Shown: positions 22,806 through 35,281, counted from the first letter of the stretch. The stretch is 64,000 bases of DNA from Ophiostoma sp. CBS 140.51 (GCA_029298735.1 JANSLP010000008.1:248001-312000); one strand, 5' to 3'. The notes: a model not told the origin generated them from the letters alone. Numbers and translations are program-made.

Positions 22806-24873
22806 TCACCCAATCACAACGCGAGCACCTTCCTTGCCGAGCACACCGCGCTCCTTGGGCTTGGGGCTATTTCCACGGCCCTTCTTGCGGCTCAGGAAAC
22901 CAAACACGCCACCACTGCCACCGGCATCCTTGCCATCAGCTCCAGCAGCACCGCCCTCGCCAAGAAGACGACCAACAGCCGCGTCCGTAGGAAGCGTGTT
23001 GTCTTGTCTTGCCAGCTCAGACCAGTTGCCAGTGCCGTCCAGCCGCACTTGCACACCGCCCGTTGAGCTGCCGACAACAATGCTGCCGCTTGGCACATGG
23101 CCCAGGTGGCGGCCTGGGCGGTTGTTGCTGTTGCGAGCGGAGTTTGTGTACGGGTTGGGGTATGGCGGCAATGGAGGGGGACGGCCCGGCGGTGCCCGTC
23201 TGCTGGGGTCTGAAGACTGAGAGTTGGCATGGTCGGGGTTATAGTCCCGTGGGTCGGATGTGTTGCTGTTGCTGTTGCTGGCACGAGATGCCGGAAGCGC
23301 CTCGTCAGTCGTGATCGCCTGCGGCTGTGGCTGGGCACTGTTTGTATCCTCATCCGAGGCAACGACATGCTGGCCATTCGCCATCTGCTCCTCCTCGGCA
23401 GTCAGCTTCTTGTATGCCGCAAGCGTGTAATCGAAAGGACGGAAATCTCTCTCGATCGTGCGGTACAGCTCATCCTCACGAATCTCCTTATCGGTTGCAT
23501 CGTCCTTAAGGCGCTCTCTTGGCTTCTGGCGACGAGCACGTGCCTCCAACGGCGCCTCTTCCAACAGAAGTTCCTCCAGATCGTATGTGGCGTCAAAGTT
23601 CGTCTTGTCTGCTGAGGGGATGAAGACGGGCTCAATCTCCTTGCGCTCCAGTGCAATAAAATCGATCGGAGCGAAGAACTCGTGCTGAGTAAAGCTCTCC
23701 CAAGTGGCACCGAGACGCTGATCAGGATCCGGGTGGAGGGCGTCGCGGATGGCGTAAAGACAGGGCAGGCTAACGGGTGGTGATGTGATGGGGAAGTTCG
23801 GTTGTGCGTTCTGAATTGTCGCACCCAGGGACGATTCGGTGTTTCCTTCGAAAGGGCGCTATTGGGTAAACGAGGTTAGCGTCTGGCAGTGTTAAAATGC
23901 AAAATCACGAAGCAGTGTTGCACGTACCTTGCTGTATATGCACTCGTAAAAGGTGACACCCAACGACCACCAGTCGGCACGGAAGTCGTACCCGCGGCCA
24001 GAGTAGACCTCCGGAGCCAAGTATGCAAGTGTTCCGGATTTGCTCGTCAATGTCCGACCGGGAACAATATCGGAGGCGACATTCTGGAGAAGAAAATAAA
24101 GTTAGTCAAAGGTGCCAATATCGATTAACAGACAGGTTTTTTTGGTACATACAAAGTCTGTCAAATGAACGTGGCCGTCGGCATCCAGGAGAACGTTGTC
24201 TGGCTTCACATCGCGGTGGATAATGCCCTGGCCGTGAACATAGCGAAGGGCGCAGCCCAACTCTGCGATCCAAAATCGCACAGCCTCTTCTGTGAACGTT
24301 TTGCGGGAAATGTGGAATCTCAGGTCGCCGCCGCTCATCAAATCGACAACGAGGTACATATACTCAATGTCTTGGAAACTGTATCGCAAGTTGCAGATGA
24401 ACGGGTGGTTAACATGTTCGAGCATGCGACGTTCGCGAATGATGTTGCGGACACTTTCAGACCGGACGACTAGAGTAGGGAAAAGAAAGATGGTCAGCTC
24501 TCGGTGTCTGCCTCGTCATATTGAGGTCGCGCAGGAATAAAGGAACGTACCTTCGTCTTTCCGGATGTATTTCAGCGCAAAAGAAAGGTTGGTGTCTTTT
24601 CTCTCGACAATGCGGACCTTACCAAAGGCGCCGCGGCCAACAACTCGAAGCAGGCGGAAGTGGTTGAGATTCACTGTAAAAAGCCCAAGGCCACGAGGGC
24701 CGAGATATGTTAGCCAACTGCCCCTTTTCATAGCGATTTTAACTCGAAACCCCGAAATTCAATCGTCCCGAGATTCCATCGTCTGCTCTTGTTCATAGAA
24801 AAGATCACTCCCACCCCGTGCGCAGCTTACCTTCACCGTTCAGGTCGGCCACTTTCCCCTGGCCGTTACCCAT
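22806..24873 (-). CDS. AGC-family protein kinase, YANK/STK32 type
   Basis: Five exons on the minus strand: 24873-24831, 24673-24551, 24469-24153, 24083-23928 and 23858-22806, giving 563 residues. All junctions have GT-AG ends and rebuild a complete kinase. It begins MGNGQGK, a good N-myristoylation signal. The glycine loop is GRGAFGKV (27-34), the ATP lysine Lys49, the alpha-C Glu68 and the catalytic loop HRDVKPDN (140-147). The metal-binding triplet is DFN (160-162) rather than DFG, which is characteristic of YANK kinases, so this is not a sign of inactivity. Next come a TLTSKSGTLAYLAPEVY activation segment and an AGC-type tail with FAPIDFIALERKEIEPVF. The last 200 residues are Pro-, Asn- and Gly-rich and variable. 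The physiological substrate in fungi is unknown. The short first exon is supported by frame and motif. Confidence 0.93.
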
Positions 24874-27800
24874 TGTGCTGTTTCGCGCAAAGGCGGAGTA
24901 ACGTAGCTGGTGGACGGTTGCTCACGAACAAGTCGATGGACTTTGGGAGAGAGAGTAAAACGTGGCGGCGGGGTAAATTAGGTGTACAGTCGGAATCGAG
25001 AGCGACGGAAAATGGTGAAGGTTACTTCAAGACGAGGCACTAAAACATTGTCGAAGCTCGTGGCAATCGATTCGGATGCGTTTCTTGAGACTGGAACTCG
25101 GCAAGACGGTGGCAACAATGAAGCTGTCCGTTCGTTCTACGCCTTGTCTCGTTATGTTTCCAAGGTTTTTTTGGTTGCCGCTTTCTTTTCTTGTCGTTCT
25201 CGTGTGCCGGACGAGTTTGTTGGGCAGGGCGGGGAGGACGGGAGGACGGACGACAGCTTGTTGTGACACGGATCTGCAGGGCGTCAAATCAGACCGAGGA
25301 GGCGTGGCCTGGCTATGGTATCCTATGGTTCCGCTTGTTTCCGTATGTAATTGAAACACTGAAACACAAAACCGACTGTTGATCGGGACACCGGTATGGT
25401 ATGGTATGTCGAGAAAGTCGAGGTGTTTAAGAGTTGAAGGGTTTGAAGTCTGTTGGAAAGCCGAAGCGCAGCGGAGTGAATCGAGATAAGGGGTACGACT
25501 TGGCGACGACAGCTGTAAAAGTAATATTCGACGAAAGAGTGACACGGGAGACGGTCGAGAAGAAGAAGGAGAAAAAAGGAAGAACGGAAGCAAGAGAAAG
25601 GAGAAGCGGGATGGATGGAAGGCTGGCTTGGATCGGGACGGTCGAGGCCGGAGGAGGCGGCTTGCTGCTTAAAAGAAAGGAGGCAGAAGAAGAGGGGGGT
25701 TTGGGGGGGGAGTTGGTGGCCTGGCCCTGTAAAGTATGCGTGTGAGTGTGTCTGAGGACGCAAGGAGGGTTGGTGGGCGGCGGGAAGCAGAAACGTGGTG
25801 GGTGGATCGGCCAAAGCAAGGCAGCACACGAAGGGAGCTGAGGTGTTGAAAAGAAGAAAAAAGGAACGAAAGGAACAAAAGAAAAACGTGTTTTCTCAGT
25901 GGGGCGTGGAGCAGCGATCGCTTTTGGGGGACAAAGGGACGAGATTGGTTCTCCTTTTGCAAAAATGTCCGAACCAACAATTGTTTTCTTGGGAATCGTT
26001 GGCCAGAAGGTTGGGTTATCTGGGGAAAACCAGAGACGCCAGTGGCGGGCGATGTGCTCCGTTAGTTGGAACGAGGAGGGGGAAATACGAAGGAGATAGA
26101 GGTGGATGACTTCTGGATGAGAGGGTGTGAAGAGGCTGGATCTGGACCCGGCAGAAGAGTTGAGATAAAATGAGGCCGAAATGGAGCACGAAGAGAGGGA
26201 GAGTTGCGATGTGGAGAGGAAAGACGGATGGGGAGAGAAGAAAAGGGGAGGAACGTCAAAGCCAACAAGAATAAAAATGGAAGGGACGAAGAAGCCAAGA
26301 AAGAACAATGGGAAAGTGGACGAGATATGGATAGGAAGGAGCAAAGCGCGGGCTATTTTTGTTCTAAAATGGTTCCAATGTCGAAAAAAAAATGGGCGGG
26401 CTAATAAGCTTTTGCTTGCCCGTTCATTTTATTCAACTCTGCTCGTGCTTTCTGTTTCTACTTTTTGCTTCTGCGAAGTACGCAGGCGCACTTATTGTTC
26501 GTTCATTGCATGGGAAGGCGCAAACGCACACGACGCAATCGTCGTCCGCAGCTCGCTCTAGGCCTCGTCCCCCCTCCGGCGCTGCTCTTTCCCTCTTAAT
26601 TCGGGCGCCAGAAGATGCGGAAGGCGCGACCCAGTTGTCAATTGGCTTGAGTATTGTCACCTACGGAGGTCGCGGGCGCGCTATGTTTTACTATCGCTTT
26701 TTGCACTTTTGCTAGAGATATGCCGATTAGCAAAGTGAGATATGCTGCGACGGCAGGGAGGACTACCGGTATTCTTCTTTTCTTCTTTTGTTGCTTCTTA
26801 AATTGCTTTTTTCTTGGGTCGCCAAGGAGGGGACGGCTGGAAGCAACAGAACAGGGAAATACCGAGCTGCAGGTCTGCAATGCAAGTTCCGTATTAATCT
26901 TTACAGTGTGCACGCCCATTGTGAAAAGTGACCAAATGGCAGGCGCGAGTGACGAAAACAACAAAAGGGGGGCACTGGTTTTATTGAGCAATCGCTCACG
27001 AGATGAGAAAGTGGGAAAGAACCCGGCAGCCAGGCGCTGAAAAGGGAAAGAGCGGGGGGTGCCACTCCCAGATGGAGAGAGATGAACGATGAAATGGAAA
27101 GAAGCACACAGGCACAGAAGCACAGAAGCAAAGATGGATCTCCTTTGCTCCTTACAGTTTCCCTCTTTCCTGACACCCACTGGCTCGGCAGGCTCAGCTT
27201 ATTATTCGCCCCCCTTCCCCAATTCCAATTCCCCTGGAAGTTACGGAGGACAGCACCCCAAAAAATGCACCCCAAACAAACATGTGGCAAGCATCAAGGC
27301 AATCCTACAGCGTTTCGGGTGCTGCAGCGTGGCGACGAAACAGACGAGAGGAGGGAAAAGGGGGCGGGATGGGTGTGTAGGAAACGTGGTAGAAAGCCAA
27401 CAACTAGCTCAAAGCGGGACTTTTTAGCAGGGTTTGGTCTGCGCACATGGCACTTGACGCGTCTTGGTTCGAAAGCAGTCGGCGCCAGGGGTGGAAGGAA
27501 GTGTGGGGACAATGCACAGCAGAAAAGGAAGGACAAGACAAAGAGGAAAGGATAGGCGGTCTTCATGTGAGTTTGCAAAAAATGCAGATAGGAGCGACCC
27601 AGCAAGGGTGGACACACATGAACGACCTCGACCACAGAGACAGGATCGGTAATTTACACCGTAATTTGGTGGTAACCGCTGCAACAAGCGCTGGCTGTTG
27701 GTAGTTCAATCCAACGAGACTCCCGTGGTTTGTTCAAGTTTCTTATGAGCAAGCTTTATGACAGTTCTTCAGCATGCAATGATACATGTACAGAGCGCTC

Positions 27801-30800
27801 CGGCGCAGCAACACTGCGCCTCAGCGAGGAAGGAGCGACAGGGATGGTATGGAAGTAAGATAGGATACACACATACAGCGTGCGACAGCACCGAGGAACC
27901 CTGAAATTCTCGGCGAAGAACGCCTAAACTATATAAGTACCAAAACAGCGTCGGCACATGAGCAGATTGGCAGATAGAGATACGACATACCAACATAAAT
28001 AGATGCCTGCCGGTCGTCAGATGTGCGTTACAGTGCTTGATATGCTCGGTGCCTGATGTGCTCAATGAAATAGCACAGGATGCGTATTTCTTACAGTACG
28101 GGGTGGCTCGTTTGGCATGCCATTGATGCATTCAGCGATGTGAGACAGGGAAGATACAGAGAGCACGAGAGGCTTCACTGCAAGAACCAGGAGCCTGTCC
28201 TTACTTCCCTACCTGTCCAGACGGACAGAGGACATCCGGGGTTCAAGCGGTGGCAGGGCTGGGACCGCGAGCCGGGGTTTTAAAAACTGGCGTCAGAGAC
28301 AGATACAAGCCATGCCGGATAGGGAGCTGAATGATGGAGATGTGCAGTGCGGTGCCCATACCTACACGCGAACAGATGCTGCCTAGCAAGGCTAGGCCAT
28401 CTGTGCGTCGCAAGGGCGGGTTGAGAGCGCTCTGGTGATGGATCTCATCCCATTGCCGAGGAGGTGAACGAAGATGCAATGATGGGCAAGGCGATGCACT
28501 GGGAGTGGCCGGCCAACCTGTGAAAAGAAATAGAAACCACACACCGAGAAAAAATAATCAGACAGAAAGAATGAGATGAAAAACTTGCTTCACCGTCAAC
28601 TTCACCGTCCCAAGATACGATGCCCAGCACTGCTAGCTGGATCCGGACGGGTGTTCGCAGGCTAGTTTGCGGCCACGGAGACCCCGAACTACATGTCCAC
28701 TTTTTGTATCCGTCTGGAAAGTGTCTCTTATTCTTTGCTTCCTTCCATTTTATTTTATTGTTGGCTTACCTTTGTCTCTCCCCTTTTCAACTTTCAGGGC
28801 CTTTGAAGAGCGCTAGAATACCAAACGGGTGTCTCACCGGTCGGCTTTGGGTGCGAGATTCTGTCTCTGATTTAGCGGCCAGGCCAGGCACGCTCAGGTA
28901 CAAGTAAGATACAGGCACATCACGGCCCTACCGGGAGCAAGATGGGTCAGGCAAGGGGAAAGACGGCCAAGGCCTTGCTCGCCCTGGATGCTGGGTCGCC
29001 CAGTTGTCCGCAAACGTGGAAAAGAAAGGGACCTGGACAAAAGCCACGAGGCGAGAATGTGTGCATGCAAAAGGCGGCGAGGGTAAAAACTTCCGGCGTG
29101 TGCAACGACACGTTTAAGGAAGCCCCTGCAAGCGAGCAAAACAGGCGAGACAAACGTCCTGGAGCACGAACTATCAGGCACACATGTCTCGTCGTGCAGG
29201 AGTGGTGTGCATTGCAGATACTGAGAAGTTTGCAGAAGCGTGGACAGCAGCTGCCGCGATAATTGCGGAATGCGGAATGGCTTGTTGGTTCTTTTCCTCG
29301 GAGGCGCAGATGCTGCAGAGTGTAGGTACATATTAAACAAGGCAGTTGTGACGGGCCCCTGTCGCCAGCCACGTGTGATAAGTTGCTGCGGCTTCCCAGA
29401 TTGGGCCTTGGCGCGTGGCAAACCTGGAAAGTCTGGGACGAAACGAGTGACAGAAGAAGCACAAAAAAAAAAAAGAGCAACGGAAGTTGAGGTTGCAATG
29501 TACGCTGTACTCCGTACTGAGGTAGCTCGCGACGTGACGGAGTACATCGGCAACGAAGCGAAGAGAGAAAAAGAAAAGAAAGGACACACCAAAAAGCACG
29601 AAAAACGACGCCGGCAAGGCCTGATGCCAATATTGCAACGACGGCGCACATGGCGCCTGGTAATAACCACGGGCGAGACCCCAAGGGGCCAATGCAACGC
29701 CGACGAGGAGAAGGGGGGGGCAGGTATCCGATGGAATCGATTTTGTTTTTCACTGCAAGAGAGCAAAAAAGCGACAATCTCATATACAGGAAAAAGAAAG
29801 CAAAACCCCACGACGGTGAACAAGCGCCTACGTTATCATTTAGGGCCCTGATGTCGTGGACGATATCCCAACAGAATGGGAAAGAGCGAGTGAGAACGAG
29901 TGAAATAGAAGCATGAGCGAAACGAAAAAGAGGAAAAAGGAAAAAAGGCGGGCCCTTGCCACGTGGAATCGAAGAGCCTCTGAGAAGGAAGGAGCCAGAT
30001 CGGAGGGACGGAGGGACCCTCTTTCGCCCTTTCCCTCTCTCTTTTTCCTCATCTTCACTCGATTTCCTATGCCTTTCCCGGACACTTTTTGCCTCTGGCA
30101 TACCTGCCGCACCTTCCGCTCTGCCGTTGTTACAGAGCCCGTCTGGGTCCTGGTGCTTGTATCCGCACCTACCTCCGTATCATTGTATCTCTAGGCTTGG
30201 CTTTTCTGGAGTCTGGACCGTCCTCGTGATGGGTTGCCTTTTTTCGTGTCAATTTATCTTTCCGTTTTCAGAGATACAAAGTCTTGGCTCTATCCTCTTA
30301 TCATGAATGGACCATTGCATTGGTGTCGTCGATATACAGCTCGGCTTGGTCAGGCATCACACATTCATCCGTCTGCAAGCCACAGTACTTTTGTCTTTTC
30401 TGCAAGGATTTGCCCAAACGAGGCGGTCTGGATATTGCTGTGTCTTTGGCTGTCCTGCTTATTTCGTACGTTCGGAGTATTATAGAATCCTATTCTCCCT
30501 CAAAACACAGCTCTAGTTATGCATCCCGTCCTACAGCCACCCCCTTCTGGTGGTGCCATACCAGCGTGTCCGACACCCGATTGCTTGATTCGATGCATGT
30601 CCGGATATCATATTTGTTTATTGCCAGTATTAGTGGTCCAGAAACATCTGTGCAAAGTGGTCAAAGTGAGCTCCGTCCAGCTCAGCCATGCCAAGTGTTT
30701 TCGTCCGTGCAAAGCTCTGCGGCATCTTCTTGGGTCTTTCGGCGTCTATTCAGAACCTTTTCGGGTCTTTTTTTTTTACTTTACACAGTCTCTTGGATTC

Positions 30801-31728
30801 TCTCATTTTACATCATTGCTTAATTCTACTTTACTGCATACCCAAGCGTTCAGGACAAACGGATCATAGACTGCCTCCTGCCAAAGCCTGAAATAAACGT
30901 GCCACGCATACTTGGCGGGCCCTCTGCATGGTCGCTGGTCTTGCTGGTCGTGTTGATTTTGGTGGCCTTGTTATTTTGTCTTGCCGAGCCCGGCATAACC
31001 CCCTTGCGATCGCCCCCTTGCCGCGTTCTGGAACACTTCTCCCGCCAGCCATCCCGGGGTGGCTGACACAAGAGCAAGGGCCAACAAGGACCGCAAGGGA
31101 GGCAGGCAGGAACTGCGACCTCCTGTCAGGAATCAGGTTAGATTGGATGTTCGATATTCTGTGTTTTGTGTTGCCTTTTGTTGTTTGTCTTTGCATCGCA
31201 AAATGGAATGGGAGCACCGCATGAGATAACGGGGAACAGAGGCAAAACATACACAACAGACAAAGACAGGATGACAAGACATAAAAAACAGGACACAAAC
31301 GTTGCATGTACAACTTCCGCCGCGTGGCCTTACCCAGGATTGTCCTGTCCAGATGCCAGTCTGATCCGACATGATCCAAAATAGAGTCCAAACGAATGCA
31401 ACGGTCATGCAGGTCGTTTATGCATCCGGCCTTTTTTGCGAGATGGCAGGCTTCTGTCTGAACTTGTGGATACGAATACACGAGCACTTGTCAAAAGGGC
31501 AAGGATTGCCGGTCATTTGTGTTGAATGATCACTGATACTTGATGAGCGCCAAACATGCAACAAAGACAACCAACGCAAGGCATAGCGGTAAAGCCGGGA
31601 GAAGTGAGGGTTGCTTTAAAAATTGTTCGATTTTGTTCATATCAAATTGTGCCCAGTAACGCCGACTCGCTCGCTCATTCATCATGCCATTCTCCTCCGT
31701 GCATTGTCCCCTCGTTCCAAACTTCGTT
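24874..31728. other. Gene-free stretch, 6.9 kb
   Basis: This is the longest region without a recognisable gene. The first 1.5 kb upstream of the kinase is purine-rich on the + strand (pyrimidine-rich in the sense of the kinase), as in fungal leaders. Open frames of about 300-380 codons exist on the minus strand at 25427-26344, 28894-29823 and 28947-30101. The last two overlap in different frames, have Phe/Leu/Ser/Arg-rich composition with no domain, and do not show the third-position GC bias of real genes here. Confidence 0.5.
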
Positions 31729-32402
31729 CTAGCCAAACATGCCGCCGTCGTCCTCCTCCTCTTCGTCGTCGTCTGGGATGACCACCTGCTTCTTCTTGGT
31801 CAGGTCTGTCCGGCACAGCGGACAGTTGCCATTGGATAGCAGCCAGGGCCCCACGCACTCGAGATCGAAGCGGTGGCTCGCGTGGCACGGCAGCTCAACG
31901 ACCAGTGCATACGGGTCGTCGAGGTAGCGCTCGACGCAAATGGGGCACGACTCGTCCTTGCCGAGACGCTTCTTAGGGACGCGGTCCAGCGTATCCAGGT
32001 ACTCCTGGGAGACACCCGAAATCTCCCGGGGCGGGTCGGCAATCTGCTGCTCGAGTTGGCCGGCGAGCTGCTCGAGGAGGTCGCGGTTCGCAGCGTTGGG
32101 GCTGTCGGGGAGCAGCGTGAGCATTTGGTCCTGGACGAGGCGGAAAACGGCGGCGACGTCGACGGGTGTCGGCGTGGCATGAGGGTTGTTGTGTGTAGCG
32201 TCGGCATTGGCGCCAGCGGCCGTCGCTGTCGACACGTTGTTTAGGTGCGCCGTGAACGTCGACATGTCGATCTGGCGGCGCCGCCGGGGCGCCGACGACG
32301 ACTTGATGTTGTGTTCGACTGTATCGTTAGCGGGGTCGATATGCAAAAGTGTAGATGGGAAGGGGATTGGGGGGGAGACGTACCCTCGTATGGTGTGGCC
32401 AT
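31729..32402 (-). CDS. RING-H2-like E3 ubiquitin ligase, small acidic-tailed
   Basis: Exon 1 is 19 nt (32402-32384) and exon 2 is 32318-31729; the 65-nt intron starts GTACGT and ends ACAG. The product has 202 residues and starts MATPYEVEHN. The RING lies at residues 131-175: Cys131, Cys134, Cys151, His155, Asp158, Cys161, Cys172, Cys175. The sixth ligand position is Asp rather than His, as in several fungal and Rbx-type RINGs, and GPWLL follows as usual. The N-terminal part has a helical segment around DVAAVFRLVQDQMLTLLP. The C-terminus is a short run of Asp and Glu. It should bind an E2 and promote ubiquitin transfer; its substrate is unknown. It is divergent from FMP52 across 0.8 kb. Confidence 0.88.
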
Positions 32403-33197
32403 TGTGAGAGTTGTTTCTGCTGTCCTCAGAATAAGACAGAAGGGGAAAGAACGAGGAGCTGTCGTGAAGCTCGCCAAGTCGCAGTGTTGACGATAATGCG
32501 CAGGTGTGGCGGGGGCTCTTGTTGGCGCCAGCGGGTGCGGCAGGCGCGAATCAATTGGAGGGTCCAGCAGGCAGCGCGCGCGTTGACGCAAGAGCCTGCA
32601 GGCAGGTGCCCTCCTGGCGCGGCTTCCTAAAGTGCTTTGGAAGGCTCCAGAGCCCAGAGGCTCAGTTAAATTTAGTGTCCGGCAGGTGCGACGGAAGCTC
32701 TGCGTACCGGCAGATTTAGCAGGAGCCGTCCACTGTCGCTCGAAGCTCGCCCACCGCAAAGACCGAGCTTCCAGCGCCTTTGCACGTACTCCGTAATTTG
32801 CACCTATTTCAACGTGTCAGCTGGTAGAATGAGCACATGATAGCTCCGTTCCGGCAAGTGCGCTCTGTCATTGGGTCTCAGAAAAATAATGACGCCAGCA
32901 TCGGCATAACTATCGCAGGCGGGCAGCTCGAAAAGTCGAAAATCTACGCGGGAAGCTGCGGAAAGTGTCTGACAAACCAGATAAAAAGCCATTGTGCCAA
33001 TCTCGCTGTCCTAGATCGTCTCGAGCTCTCTCTCTACGCATCGCCATCTTCATTGACCTCATTGTCGCCCTTATCAATCCAACGCCTCAAGCTCAAGTCA
33101 AGCTTTAATTAAGCTTTCGATCAAGATCAAGTCTCCCTTGATACCTCTTCACTCACATTTTCAAACTCATATCGCCACCACCACCACCACCACCATA
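32403..33197. other. Divergent promoter of the RING gene and FMP52
   Basis: A 0.8-kb shared upstream region. It ends with seven CCA repeats at 33175-33195, placed two bases before the FMP52 start codon. No further element recognised. Confidence 0.6.
33175..33195. repeat. (CCA)7 microsatellite next to a start codon
   Basis: Seven perfect CCA units occupy the last bases of the FMP52 leader, immediately before TA and the ATG at 33198. Length variation here could alter initiation context. Confidence 0.85.
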
Positions 33198-33938
33198 ATG
33201 GCTGCCGCTCCCATCACGTCGGCCGTCTTTGGCGCCACGGGCCTCGTCGGTGCCCACCTTGTGACGTCGCTGCTCAGTCTCGATGCTTTTGGCACTGTCC
33301 ACACCATCACGCGCCGTGCGCCCAAGCAGGCCTCGGACGCGGCGCTCAGCAAAAAGCTTGATGCCGTCGTCGAAAAGGATACTGAGCAGTGGGTGCCCAA
33401 GTTCAAGGAAGTGGTTGCCACCACGGCTTCAACCTCCACGCCCACTGTCTTTTCTGCCCTCGGCACCACGCGCCAGGCTGCTGGCGGTATCGCCAACCAG
33501 TGGAAGATTGACCACGACCTCAACGTCGAGGTTGCGCGCGCTGCCAAGGCTGCGGGTGTCAAGACGTTTGTGTTCGTGTCGAGTGCCGGCACGCGCTCGC
33601 TGCTGGCGCGCGGCCTGCCCTACTCCAAGATGAAGAACGGCGTCGAGGACACGATCAAGGAGCTGGGCTTTGAGCAGGCCATTATCCTCAAGCCGGGTCT
33701 GATCCTGGGCGACCGCGAGGTCGAGCACCAGGGCGCGGGCGTGTTCAAGGCGCTCGTGGGTGCGACCAAGAACGTGTCCAAGGCGTGGCACGACAGCCTG
33801 GGTCAGGACGCCGATGTCATTGCGAAAGCGGCCGCACATGCGGCGCTGCTGGCGTCGCAGGGCAAGGCGCCGTCGGCGTACTGGGAGGTCGAGGTGGCCG
33901 ACATTGTGCGGCTCGGCCGTGACGAATGGAAGTTTTGA
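33198..33938 (+). CDS. FMP52: FMP52-like NAD(P)-binding protein of the mitochondrial outer membrane
   Basis: Single exon, 246 residues. It belongs to the atypical short-chain dehydrogenase group that includes yeast Fmp52 and human TIP30/HTATIP2. The Rossmann motif GATGLVG is at residues 12-18, a VFSALGTTRQAAGG segment follows, and the YSKMK sequence supplies the Tyr-xxx-Lys pair after the FVSSAG strand. The later KPGLILGDRE block is also typical. Yeast Fmp52 has been found at the mitochondrial outer membrane; its reaction is not established. The ATG at 33198 is the first in frame; the frame is open upstream but without an ATG. Confidence 0.9.
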   Translation: MAAAPITSAVFGATGLVGAHLVTSLLSLDAFGTVHTITRRAPKQASDAALSKKLDAVVEKDTEQWVPKFKEVVATTASTSTPTVFSALGTTRQAAGGIANQWKIDHDLNVEVARAAKAAGVKTFVFVSSAGTRSLLARGLPYSKMKNGVEDTIKELGFEQAIILKPGLILGDREVEHQGAGVFKALVGATKNVSKAWHDSLGQDADVIAKAAAHAALLASQGKAPSAYWEVEVADIVRLGRDEWKF

Positions 33939-34876
33939 ACGGTGTGAGGCGTGAAGAGTTGCAATTGCGGCGTCCGAACGGACGTTGAACGAAGGGGCGG
34001 CCGAACTGCTTATTTAATGTCGAGGTGGATTCCCTTGTGTTTTTGTTTTCTTTTTTATCCTTTTCGGGCTTTTTCTCGAACGAACATTTTTCGTCCTTTC
34101 AGATGCTCCTTTGATCAGTTCAAATTGCCATTGTTTTACAAGTGCTTCCGAGATCCCATCCATTGCCCAGACTGCCCAGACTGCCCAGACTGTCAGATTG
34201 CCTGTCACACCCTGATATACGCAGGCCGCATTCTGGTGATATTCACACTCATTCTCAACTCGCATTGTCTTCTCGCGTGCTTGCACCGTATCCCACGACT
34301 TATTCTCCGATCCCATTTGCCAGCCGGCCATCCATCTCCCCGTCTGCTGTCAGCCTGTCAGCACGCCCCGTCAATCCCACGTCAACATCCCCACGCTCAC
34401 GGCCAGCATCCTTGCCTTGGCATGGGGACGAATCATTAGTGAAGCACCCGTCGTATTTCCATGGCCGTCTCAGCTTCTGATACCAGTCCCCGTATTACGG
34501 AGGGTGGGTCATTTGGTGAGAACAGCAAAATCTTTGACGGAGTATTCCGTTGGCAGGTATCACAAGACTTGTGGAGGCGAGGGAAGGTAAGGTAGGAATG
34601 AATAGGGTGTCACGCAACGGCTACACGGCAGTCTATCGCTACGTTTTCTGTCTGGTGGAAGGTTGTTTTTTGGTATGTTTATTTTGATAAGAACACTGGT
34701 GTTTTGTTTTCCTATGATTTTTTTGTAATGTTGTATTGTTTTCTATTTTTTTGTATTTGAAAAAAATACAAAAAAATACAGGTAAAATAGGATGCAGTCG
34801 CAAATACATCCAAATAGTTAAAAAAAAAAAAGCTGGTTACAAAGTCGCTGAAACAACCCATATCACTTCGTGAACC
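33939..34876. other. Intergenic region between FMP52 and the Cys-rich gene
   Basis: 0.94 kb between two convergent 3' ends. It contains three tandem copies of tgcccagac at 34164-34190 and T- and A-rich tracts near 34690-34830. No gene. Confidence 0.6.
34164..34190. repeat. 9-bp tandem repeat, three copies
   Basis: The unit tgcccagac is repeated three times without mismatch in the 3' region of FMP52. Confidence 0.8.
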
Positions 34877-35281
34877 TCATTTGCTGCCTTTGCTGCCATC
34901 CTTCCTCTTAATGTCGTCGCTAATGAAGTTACCATCCTGCGAGTTATCATCATCTGTGTCCGCGGAACTCTTGTCTTCATCAGTGCCACTGTCGGTGCTA
35001 CCGTCAGTGTTGCCATCAGCCGAATTGTTGTCTACAGACTCCTCATCATTCTTCTCAGGCTGTTCTAAGCTCCGCAGCCATAGCCGTCGGCTACGTCGAA
35101 GCCGTGGAGGTGGTTGACATGTCCCGCAGGGCCCAGGTACAGCTGTCTCTCCAATGGCCTTCTCTGCCACACAAGGCTCGTTTCGATCATGTCCGCCACA
35201 AAAGACTGTGCCGACAAGATGGGAGTCGATGTATGCATTGCAGGTTTGGCAGTATGTGATATGGAACCAAGTTGTGCACAT
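34877..35281 (-). CDS. Small cysteine-rich protein with acidic tail, hypothetical
   Basis: Single exon, 134 residues, starting MCTTW. Seven cysteines lie in the first 55 residues (2, 11, 14, 28, 37, 52, 55), including two C-x2-C pairs (11/14 and 52/55) and an FCGGH segment. A zinc-binding N-terminal module is therefore plausible. A short Arg-rich stretch follows at about 60-70. The last 60 residues are Ser, Asp and Asn repeats ending in Lys/Gly/Ser. There is no signal peptide. I recall similar short fungal proteins beginning Met-Cys with spaced cysteines, but none with a known role. The gene sits alone in rather AT-rich DNA, so I am only moderately sure it is expressed. Confidence 0.55.
   Translation of the reverse strand: MCTTWFHITYCQTCNAYIDSHLVGTVFCGGHDRNEPCVAEKAIGETAVPGPCGTCQPPPRLRRSRRLWLRSLEQPEKNDEESVDNNSADGNTDGSTDSGTDEDKSSADTDDDNSQDGNFISDDIKRKDGSKGSK

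Noticed and set aside
24145..24156. DFN instead of DFG as a sign of a dead kinase
   Set aside because: DFN is the usual triplet in YANK/STK32 kinases, and all other catalytic residues are present.
25427..26344. 305-codon minus-strand frame upstream of the YANK kinase
   Set aside because: Phe/Ser/Pro-rich translation of the pyrimidine-rich leader of the kinase; no conserved feature.
28894..30101. Two overlapping minus-strand open frames of 309 and 384 codons as genes
   Set aside because: They overlap in different frames, lack domains, have Phe/Leu/Ser/Arg-rich composition and no coding-type third-position bias. Pyrimidine-rich DNA lowers stop-codon frequency.
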